Assembly (NCBI GenBank): GCA_023413605.1
Contig: JAEZPL010000642.1
Location: forward strand, 1 to 5,656
Source of the DNA: Pseudomonadota bacterium
GTDB taxonomy: Bacteria; Pseudomonadota; Alphaproteobacteria; Azospirillales; Azospirillaceae
DNA: 5,656 nucleotides
Reading direction: 5' to 3'
Part shown: in pieces, positions 1-5,656 of the stretch
How positions within the stretch are numbered: the first letter of the stretch is position 1
Layout of the letters: every line of letters begins with the position of its first letter
Position numbers and translations under genes: made by a program
Notes under the pieces: generated by a model
Database searches by the model: none
Seen by the model: the letters and a program-made list of their open reading frames with translations, nothing else
Told to the model about the DNA's origin: nothing

Positions 1-8
1 GGGTGATG

Positions 9-45
9 CGGCCGGCCGATGATGGAAGCCTTCATGCGCCGGCCG
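9..45. terminator. GC-rich hairpin downstream of the kelch gene (possible terminator)
   Basis: The arms CGGCCGGC (9-16) and GCCGGCCG (38-45) pair perfectly over 8 bp. An inner ATGA/TCAT pairing (19-22 with 32-35) extends the stem after a 2-nt mismatch. It lies 30 bp beyond the kelch stop codon, where a terminator would be expected. No U-run follows on either strand, so it is not a classical intrinsic terminator. It could also be the edge of another gene outside the window. Confidence 0.3.
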
Positions 46-75
46 TATTAAGTGGATCGAAATCCGCTTTAACCC

Positions 76-480
76 TCACGCCAGGGTGAAGGCTTCGTGC
101 ACCGCCGACTGCACGGAGCCGCCGAGGACCGCCCCGCCACCGGCCACGTAAATCCAATCGCCGATCGCCACGGCCGCCACCGCATGGCGCGGCGTCGGCA
201 TCGGCGCGTGGCGCTGCCACGTGTCGGTGGCGGGGTCGTAGCTCTCCATCTGCCCGAACACCTTCGCCTGCCGCGGCACCCCTCCGGTCAGGATGCCGCC
301 TTCTCCCCCCATCGCGAAGAGGCGGTCGCGGTAGACGACGAGACCATGGCCTGACCGCGCGGTCGGCAGCGGCGCCCGCACCTCCCACGTGTCGAGGTCG
401 GGCAGGTAGATGTGGTGGAGGTCCGTGTTGTATTCGAAGGTGTTGAACCGGCCGCCGATGACGTGAATCGCGCCATTGTC
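76..480 (-). pseudogene. Kelch-repeat protein, C-terminal fragment (5' end lost)
   Basis: About 134 codons remain, ending at the TGA at 76-78. The fragment holds the tail of a beta-propeller of kelch repeats. Moving toward the C-terminus it shows HVIGGR with a TFEYNTDLHHIYLPDLDTW blade, then ARSGHGLVVY..LFAMGGEGG, then MESYDPATDTW..PMPTPRHAVAAV, and finally DWIYVAGGG. The diglycines followed by spaced Tyr and Trp are the kelch signature. Bacterial kelch proteins of this type are usually about 300 residues or more, often exported, so more than half is missing, including any signal peptide and start codon. Homology stops near 471-481, where the opposite strand becomes a serine recombinase. The frame stays open far into that region (to 1806), but those upstream codons are antisense to the recombinase and are not kelch-like. 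It has no visible promoter and is probably not expressed as a proper protein. Its ligand is unknown; kelch propellers generally mediate protein contacts. Confidence 0.85.
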
Positions 481-1670
481 AAGGATCTCGCGGATAAGAC
501 CCGCCGAGGCCTGCGGGGCCGTGTCGAGGCGGGCGCCTCGGGCGGCGGCTTGTGCTACGGCTATGACGTCGTGTCCGGCCCCGCGGGCGAGGGCCGCGGG
601 CAGCGCCGCATCAACGAGGCCGAAGCGGCGGTCGTGCGCCGCATCTTCCGCGACTTCGCCAACGGTCTGTCGCCCAAGCGCATCGCCCTGGCGCTCAACG
701 GCGAGAGCATTTCCGGCCCGTCCGGCGCCGCATGGTCGCCCTCGACCATCTACGGCAACCATGAGCGTGGCACCGGCATCCTGAACAACGAATTGTACAT
801 CGGCCGCCTGGTCTGGAACCGGCTGCGTTACCTCAAGGACCCGAACACCGGCAAGCGGGTGTCGCGCCTGAACGCGCCGGATCTCTGGGTGGTGAGCGAG
901 GTGCCCGATCTGCGCATCGTGGACCAGGACCTCTGGGACGCCGTCAAGCGGCGCCAAGCCTCCGTGCGCACCGTGGGCGCCGACACCGGCAAGGCCACGG
1001 CGGTCGCGCTGTGGGATCGTCGCCGCCCGCGCTACCTGTTCTCGGGCCTGATGGTCTGCGGCTACTGTGGCGGGGGCTACAGCAAGATCAGCGCCAACCT
1101 GTTCGGCTGCTCGACGGCGCGCAACAAAGGCCCGACCGCCTGCACCAACCTCCTGAACATCCGGCGTGACGTCCTGGAGGAGACGGTGCTGGCCGGACTG
1201 CGCGAGCGCCTGCTGGACCCCACCTTGTTCAAGGTCTTCGCCGAGGAGTTCACGACGGCGGTGAACCGGCAGCGCCGCGACGAGAGCCGCCGCATCGATG
1301 ACCTCCGGGCGGAGGAGACCAGCATCGCCCGGCGCATCGCCAAGCTGGTGTCGGCCATCGCCGATGGCCTTCCGGCGCGCTCGGTGCGCGACGAGCTGAT
1401 GCGGCTGGAGGCGCGCCAGGACGAACTGGCCACTCTGATCGCGGCGGCCCCCGAGGCGCCCCCTCCTCTGCTGCATCCCAACCTGCCGGAGGTCTATCGC
1501 CGGAAGGTGGCGCACCTGCACACCTTGCTGGAGCACCCCGACACCAAAGCCGAGGCGATGGACCTCATCCGCTCGCTGGTCGAGGCCATCGTCCTCACGC
1601 CGGAGGACGGCACGTTGCGGGTGGATTTGCGCGGCGAGCTGGCCGCGATCCTCGGCCTGTGCGCGGACAG

Positions 1671-1708
1671 CAAGAAGCCCGGCGCCGTTTCCGGGGCCGG
1701 GCTTCTTG
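1671..1708. repeat. Perfect 13-bp inverted repeat inside the recombinase 3' end
   Basis: CAAGAAGCCCGGC (1671-1683) and GCCGGGCTTCTTG (1696-1708) are exact reverse complements separated by 12 nt. The hairpin sits within the reading frame and encodes SKKPG...AGLLEQ. A stem this long and GC-rich would form in RNA of either strand. No U-run follows it. It could be a transcription barrier, a recombinase recognition half-site pair, or a coding coincidence. Confidence 0.75.
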
Positions 1709-1720
1709 AGCAAGTCAAGA

Positions 1721-1733
1721 TGGTTGCGGGGGC
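1721..1733 (-). other. Possible remnant of an initiator-tRNA 3' end (old attachment-site relic)
   Basis: TGGTTGCGGGGGC read on the minus strand is GCCCCCGCAACCA. From memory, this matches the acceptor-stem 3' strand plus CCA of alphaproteobacterial initiator tRNA-Met genes. The TPsiC arm that should precede it on the minus strand is not present, since the sequence becomes GGTTGCG there instead of a T-loop. At most 13 nt of tRNA identity remain, and no tRNA can be made. Recombinase genes of this type often end against a tRNA 3' end used as the target, which makes the position meaningful. A 13-nt match could still be chance or a conserved coding sequence. Confidence 0.35.
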
Positions 1734-1741
1734 GCGCAACC
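1722..1741. repeat. 7-bp inverted repeat overlapping the tRNA-like motif
   Basis: GGTTGCG (1722-1728) and CGCAACC (1735-1741) are exact reverse complements with a 6-nt spacer (GGGGCG). It follows the larger 1671-1708 inverted repeat by 13 nt, giving two stem-loops in the last 120 bp of the recombinase frame. Confidence 0.6.
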
Positions 1742-1865
1742 GCCTTTGTTTGCTCATAACAGCGGAGCGCCTGCACACACTCCGTTAAAAAATTGAGAGC
1801 CACCAAATACAGAGCTTATGCCTGGTTTTCAGCTTCCCCCCGGTCGGCCGCAAGCGCGATCAGGT

Positions 1866-1899
1866 AACCGTATGTCGGTTCCCGTGCCTTTAGCATGGG
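1866..1899 (+). other. Two tandem hairpins just before and over the transposase start
   Basis: AACCG (1866-1870) pairs with CGGTT (1876-1880) across a 5-nt loop. Directly after it, CCCGTGC (1881-1887) pairs with GCATGGG (1893-1899) across CTTTA, with one G-U wobble. The second stem contains the ATG at 1895, so in RNA it could mask that start. Structures like this near an IS left end can limit transposase translation from read-through transcripts. That role is inferred. Confidence 0.35.
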
Positions 1900-2663
1900 A
1901 GCGGACATGCGCGCGCAGGCGGTAGAGCTGGTGACTGGCATCATTGACCGGATCGAGAACCGACATCCAGGTCCGGGGCGCCCACCGGTACCAACGGCGG
2001 AGGTGATCCGGACGCTGCTTCTTTGCGCGCGAGGGTGTTCAATGGCGGGAGTTGAAGGCCGCGGAACGGACGCGCCTCGGGCTCCACCCTGCGCCGCCGG
2101 CTGGACGAGTGGCACACGACGGCGCTGCTGCGCCGTGTCAATGCTGCCCTCGTCCGCATGGCGCGCTCCGGCCCCGACGCCACCACATGGGAAGTCGTGG
2201 CGGACAGCTGCTCGGTGCGGGCCAAGTGAAGCGGCGAGCTGACCGTGGCGAACCCGATCAACCGCGGTAAGCCCGGGACAAAGTACCATGTGGTCGCCTC
2301 GACCTACGGCCTGCCGCTGGCAGTCGTCCCTTCACCCGCCAACGTGCATGACACCAAGCTCTTTCCGGATCTGCTGCGCCTGCCCCAGGTTGTCTGCGCC
2401 GCCATCGGCAGGCTCCAAGCGGACGCGGGTTACGACAGCGCCGGCAACCTCCGGCTCTGCTTGCACGACGGGGGCCAGCCGCACATCCGCAAAATCGGCG
2501 AGCTCCACGGCTCGGTACTCGGCAAGGTCCGGTGCATTGTCGAGCATGGCTGCTCACGAACAAGCGCTTGGACCGACGACAGGACAGGCTAGGGCGGATC
2601 ATACTCGCGCTGCTCACCGCGAAGGCCATCTTCATCGTCGCAAATCGCTCCAGCGCATTCTGA
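1895..2663 (+). pseudogene. IS5-family DDE transposase, decayed (three frameshifts, one nonsense)
   Basis: Four segments join into one transposase. From 1895 (or ATG 1907) to about 2018 it reads RPPVPTAEVIRTLL. After a shift near 2019-2024 it reads FFAREGVQWRELKAAE. One extra base near 2067 moves it to GRASGSTLRRRLDEW, and this frame continues to about 2546. A last shift near 2547-2550, probably a small deletion, leads to WLLTNKRLDRRQDRLGR and VANRSSAF, ending at TGA 2661-2663. A TGA at 2227-2229 interrupts the third segment between VRAK and SGELT, where relatives usually carry arginine; CGA to TGA would explain it. The catalytic triad can still be read: D in VVADSCS, D in ADAGYDS, E in IVEHG. 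Some IS5 relatives use one programmed frameshift, but three shifts plus a stop indicate a dead gene. It would have catalysed cut-and-paste movement of the element. Confidence 0.85.
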
Positions 2664-2696
2664 ACACTGTCCCTTAAATGTGGCCACTTGGCGTCC

Positions 2697-5656
2697 TCAC
2701 GATGCACATTCGGGCATCGGTTCAGTCTCGCGCGTCAGGTCCAGCAGCGTTCCGACCACCGGCATGTGGATGAAGCAGCCGCGCACCGGACGGTTCGTCG
2801 CCGCCTCCACCATGCGGCGGTAGAGAGCCAGCTGCGGCGCGTGCGCCACGGCGCGGGCGGTCCACTGGTCGAAGGGACCCGGAAAGGCCTTGTGGTCGAG
2901 GATCACCAGCCCGTCGGCGGCGTCCACCAGCAGGTCGATGCGCCCGCCGACCCGTTGCAGCCCGACGCGCCCATGCACCGGCACCTCCGTACGCCAGCCC
3001 GCCCCCGGCCAGAGCCGCGCCAGGGCGCGCCACAGCCGGTCGCCGGCCTCCACCAGACATTCGGCGGCAAGGCCTTGGACCGCCCAGCACTCCAGCAGCC
3101 GCTGCGCGCAGCCAAGCCGTTCCTGGGGCGGGGCTTCCGGATGATCGACGGCCAGGAAGGCGTGAATGGCTTCGCCGAGGCGCGTCATGTCCACCGCTCC
3201 CGCCAGCGGCAGGCGGTCGCCCAGGGGGATGATCGCCGGACGCGCGTCCGTGGCCGGCGGCGGTGCGGCCTCCGCATGGCTGGGGGACATGCGAAGCGGC
3301 GGATGAACGGGACTGTAAGACGGCGCGGGCGGCCGTGTGAAAAGCGCGGGCGCGGCGGCGGGCTCCGGGCTGGAACCGTCTTCGTCCGGGGCGGCCAGGG
3401 TCATGGCGATGGCCGGATGGGGCCGCCCGGCGGCGAGGATGGTCGCCGCACCGATTCCCATCGGAAGCGCCGTTGGGAGGGCCATCGGGAGCGTCAGGGC
3501 CGGCTGCCCCTGCCCGTCCACCAGCGCGTCGAGCCAGCCCACCTCCAGCCCGCCGGCCTTCCGGGGGCGGGCAGCCAGGATCAGGCGGTCGCGGGCGCGC
3601 GTCATGCCGACATACATCAGGCGTACGGCCTCCGCGTGGGCACGGACGCGGGCCGTCGCCGTCTCCGGGGCCGCGTCCGCCGCGTCGGTCAGCGGGATCC
3701 GCGCCCGCTGCTGGTCGTAGGGCCAGGGCCAAAAGCGCAGCCAGCGCCCGTCCAGCGGACGCCAGGGATCAAGTCCATTTTCGGGCCCGCTTCCCGGCCC
3801 CTCCACCGTCAGGCCGAAAGCGGAGGGCTCCGGTCCGCCCTGGAGGTCGAGCAGGATGACCACCGGCCATTCCAGCCCCTTGGACTGGTGGTAGGTCATC
3901 ACCTGCACGGCGTCGCGGTCGCCGCTGGGCGGCTGCTCGCCACCCTTCTCCACCTCGGCCAGGAAACCGACCAGCCCGCCCGCGGTCGCGGCGGCGCGGC
4001 GCTCGCGGCAGTCGTCCTCGTAGGAGCGGGCAAGACCGCGCAGGGCGTCGAGGTTGGCCAGCCGCTCCGCGGCGTTGCCCCAGCGCGCGACGACATCGGT
4101 CACCGCGCCGGCGGTGATCGCCACCTCCAGCGCCTCCACCGGGGTCAGGTGCAGCAACCGAGCACGCGCCGCGTCCAGAGCGCGCAGAACCGGCGAGGTC
4201 TCCCGCGCGCGCCGGGCCGCGTCCGGCACCAGCCACGCTTCCAACCAGCCCGGCTGCCCGCCGGCATCGGCGTCGGTGTCTCCGTCGGCGGACAGGTGGG
4301 CCATTTCCACCATCGCCAACGTGTCGCCGGGATCGACCAGATAGCGCAGGGCGGCGAGCGCCAGACCGGCTTCCAGCGTCGCGGTCAGGCCGGTGCGGCC
4401 GATGGCGACCTTCAGGCCGGCGGCGGCAAAGGCCCCGGCGACGGCGGCGCACCGCTCGTTCGACCGGCACAGCACGGCGATGTCGGATCCGGCCAGCGGG
4501 TGGTCCCCGTCCGCCGTCGCCAGCCGGTTGGCCACACCACGGGCCAGTGCGGCCAGTGCCTTATCCCAGTTCTTGCCCTCCAGCGTCCAGACTTCCAGCG
4601 GCGGAGGGTCGTCCGGCCGGTCGATGCGGTTGCATTCGGCGACGATGGTTTGGTCGAGCAGGATCCCGGTGGGCGGAAAGGCGGTGCCGAACAGGTCGTT
4701 GTGGAAGGCCACCAGCCCGGGGCGGGAGCGATAGCTGCGCGGCAGCCGCTCCGGGCGGCCGCCGGTCGCGGGCGGAACACGGGTGACAACCGCGCGGATC
4801 AGGTCGGGGTCGGTGCCGCGGAAGCCGTAGATCGCCTGCTTGGCATCGCCGACCCAGACGGAGCGCCGGACGATCCCGGCCAACTCCAGAAACAGCGCCA
4901 GCTGGATCGGGCTGGTGTCCTGGAATTCATCCACCAGCGCCAGTTCGAACCGCTCCGCCATCCGGCTGCGCACGTCGGGGCGGCACAGCAGAGCCAGCGC
5001 TTCCTGCTCCTGATCCACGAAGTCGACGAGACCCTGGGTGCGCTTGAAGCGCGCGTAGTCGGCCATGGCCTCCGCCGCGCAGAGGAACACGCCCCCCACC
5101 AGCGTGCGGAGGTCGGCGTGCAGGCGGGGATGGCCTGCGTGCGCTTCGGCGGCGGTGGCGACGGCCTGGGCCACGTCCTTCCACCGCGCCCCCGCATCGA
5201 GCTTGGCGAGCCGCACCCATTGGACCCAGGCGAGCGGCCGGCCCGTCGCCTGGGTCGCCGCGGCCTCCTTCAGCAGGGCAAGCGCCTCCACCGTCTTCTT
5301 GACGGTGGTCCCGCCGTCCCCTTCGATGGCGGCGATGGCCGCCAGAACGGCCCGTCGCAGGGCGTCGTCGAGGGCTGCTTCGTCCCCCGCGGGCGGCGGC
5401 AGCAGGGCCAGCAGGCCGTCCAGCGAGCGGGCGGCGGACGCCGCCAGATCCGGCGGGGCGATGGCGTTCTGTCGGGCATGGGCGCTGATCTGCCGGACGA
5501 GATCGCGCCAGTCCTCCACCCGCAGCCGCCACGCCGCGGATTCAATGTCCGGCCCGCGACGGCGGATAACCGGATCGGCCGCCGCGGCGAACAAGGCGGC
5601 CATGCGGTCTTCCCCAACCACGTCGGCGACGGGCGAGCGCCCGGCCTCCAGCGCGA
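2697..5656 (-). CDS. RecB/AddA-like UvrD-family helicase with C-terminal PD-(D/E)XK nuclease (N-terminus off window)
   Basis: The frame is open from the right edge to TGA 2697-2699, about 986 codons. The GTG at 5619-5621 is internal because the frame continues upstream. Residues below count from that GTG. Superfamily 1 helicase motifs appear in order: motif II VDEFQDTSPIQ (~230), motif III GDAKQAIYGFRG (~257), motif IV RSYRSRPG (~295), motif V TYHQSKGLEWPVVIL (~575) and motif VI RLMYVGMTRARDRLIL (~668). Walker A lies off-window. A Pro/Ala-rich linker (about 700-800) leads to a RecB-type nuclease: GEAIHAF (~815), GGRID (~890), LDHK (~909) and QLALYRR (~930), with all expected acidic, Lys and Gln/Tyr positions present. 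Such enzymes unwind and resect double-strand DNA ends, usually with an AddB-like partner. Motifs II and III differ from the housekeeping alphaproteobacterial AddA I recall, so I leave the symbol blank. It looks intact and converges on the dead IS gene, with 33 bp between the stop codons. Confidence 0.88.
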   Translation of the reverse strand, partial: ALEAGRSPVADVVGEDRMAALFAAAADPVIRRRGPDIESAAWRLRVEDWRDLVRQISAHARQNAIAPPDLAASAARSLDGLLALLPPPAGDEAALDDALRRAVLAAIAAIEGDGGTTVKKTVEALALLKEAAATQATGRPLAWVQWVRLAKLDAGARWKDVAQAVATAAEAHAGHPRLHADLRTLVGGVFLCAAEAMADYARFKRTQGLVDFVDQEQEALALLCRPDVRSRMAERFELALVDEFQDTSPIQLALFLELAGIVRRSVWVGDAKQAIYGFRGTDPDLIRAVVTRVPPATGGRPERLPRSYRSRPGLVAFHNDLFGTAFPPTGILLDQTIVAECNRIDRPDDPPPLEVWTLEGKNWDKALAALARGVANRLATADGDHPLAGSDIAVLCRSNERCAAVAGAFAAAGLKVAIGRTGLTATLEAGLALAALRYLVDPGDTLAMVEMAHLSADGDTDADAGGQPGWLEAWLVPDAARRARETSPVLRALDAARARLLHLTPVEALEVAITAGAVTDVVARWGNAAERLANLDALRGLARSYEDDCRERRAAATAGGLVGFLAEVEKGGEQPPSGDRDAVQVMTYHQSKGLEWPVVILLDLQGGPEPSAFGLTVEGPGSGPENGLDPWRPLDGRWLRFWPWPYDQQRARIPLTDAADAAPETATARVRAHAEAVRLMYVGMTRARDRLILAARPRKAGGLEVGWLDALVDGQGQPALTLPMALPTALPMGIGAATILAAGRPHPAIAMTLAAPDEDGSSPEPAAAPALFTRPPAPSYSPVHPPLRMSPSHAEAAPPPATDARPAIIPLGDRLPLAGAVDMTRLGEAIHAFLAVDHPEAPPQERLGCAQRLLECWAVQGLAAECLVEAGDRLWRALARLWPGAGWRTEVPVHGRVGLQRVGGRIDLLVDAADGLVILDHKAFPGPFDQWTARAVAHAPQLALYRRMVEAATNRPVRGCFIHMPVVGTLLDLTRETEPMPECAS

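Larger units (their letters stand above)
481..1788 (+). pseudogene. Large serine recombinase, missing the catalytic N-terminal domain
   Basis: About 435 codons end at the TAA at 1786-1788. Recognisable sequence starts at KDLADKTRRGLRGRVEAG, the segment that follows the resolvase domain in this family. The recombinase domain (about 540-990) shows AVVRRIFRDFANGLSPKRIA, then NNELYIGRLVWNR. A zinc ribbon follows with cysteines at 1057, 1066, 1108 and 1141 (CGYC...C...C). A charged coiled-coil stretch (about 1240-1450, RRIDDLRAEE..ARRIAKL) comes next, then the usual EQVKMVAGARN tail. The whole N-terminal resolvase domain, including the nucleophilic serine and the catalytic arginines, is absent. 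Upstream codons in this frame (to a GTG at 412) are antisense to the kelch gene, so no native start exists. It cannot catalyse strand exchange, though a fragment could still bind DNA if expressed. Intact relatives integrate and excise prophages and integrative elements; the lost element is inferred. Confidence 0.9.
1789..2696 (+). mobile_element. IS5-family insertion-sequence relic, exact ends undefined
   Basis: The span between the recombinase stop and the helicase-nuclease stop is occupied by a decayed IS5-type transposase and short flanks. I looked for terminal inverted repeats near 1789-1890 and 2664-2696 and found no convincing pair, so the true ends are not assigned. Both flanks contain TTAA (1785-1788 and 2674-2677), which could be coincidence. 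The 106 bp between 1789 and 1894 holds no gene, only the two hairpins listed separately. Confidence 0.6.

Noticed and set aside
1751..1760. TGCTCATAAC resembling a tRNA-Met anticodon loop (CAT)
   Set aside because: It is in the opposite orientation to the 1721-1733 acceptor-like motif, and no flanking stem can be formed.
1816..2289. Minus-strand open frame of 157 codons ending GYLIALAADRGEAENQA
   Set aside because: Most of it is antisense to the recognisable transposase relic and its composition is typical of high-GC shadow frames. The end of the frame matches no family I recognise.
1774..2677. Similar strings ACACTCCGTTAAA (near 1776) and ACACTGTCCCTTAAA (near 2664) as IS ends or target duplication
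   Set aside because: They are in direct rather than inverted orientation and the match is gapped. Neither is placed symmetrically around the transposase, so I do not assign them.
2680..2687. 8-bp palindrome GTGGCCAC
   Set aside because: It is too short to interpret and common in high-GC DNA.
3445..3495. Short repeated LP-M/T-A-LP pattern in the linker of the helicase-nuclease
   Set aside because: It is a few residues of a flexible Pro/Ala-rich linker, with no sign of a structured repeat.
2722..3732. Long minus-strand frame of 336 codons inside the helicase-nuclease gene
   Set aside because: It is an out-of-frame shadow rich in Arg, Gly, Pro and Ala. The other frame carries helicase motif VI and the nuclease motifs over the same DNA.
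3769..4470. Minus-strand frame of 233 codons inside the helicase-nuclease gene
   Set aside because: It is a low-complexity Arg/Gly/Ala shadow with no family signature; helicase motif V is in the overlapping frame.

Overview
The window is very GC-rich (roughly 68-70% by eye). The protein styles (a 'KDLADKTRRGLRG' large serine recombinase and an IS5-type DDE transposase) suggest an alphaproteobacterium, plausibly Rhodospirillales/Azospirillum-like. That taxonomic call is inference; no rRNA or other marker gene is present.

Layout. (1) 76-~480, minus strand: the last ~134 residues of a kelch-repeat protein, cut off at its N-terminal side. (2) ~481-1788, plus strand: the C-terminal two thirds or more of a large serine recombinase, with its recombinase domain, zinc ribbon and coiled coil but without the catalytic resolvase domain. 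The two genes are fused at a sharp junction near 470-481. The distal end of the recombinase frame carries a perfect 13-bp inverted repeat and a 13-nt match to the 3' end of an initiator-tRNA gene in antisense, which suggests an old integration boundary. (3) ~1895-2663, plus strand: a decayed IS5-family transposase spread over three reading frames with an internal TGA; all three DDE residues can still be read. Two small tandem hairpins precede it. (4) 2697-5656, minus strand: a long intact reading frame for a RecB/AddA-like superfamily 1 helicase-nuclease. It runs off the right edge, so its N-terminus (Walker A) is not visible.

How the parts relate. Only the helicase-nuclease looks functional. 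The left half is a scar: a kelch gene and an integrase-type recombinase both truncated at one junction, then a dead insertion sequence whose relics end about 33 bp from the stop codon of the helicase-nuclease. The helicase-nuclease has motif II/III sequences (DEFQDTSPIQ, GDAKQAIYGFRG) that differ from what I recall of housekeeping alphaproteobacterial AddA. It may be a second, accessory RecB-like enzyme whose partner would lie to the right of the window. I see no CRISPR array, intact RNA gene or convincing new multi-gene system in this stretch.
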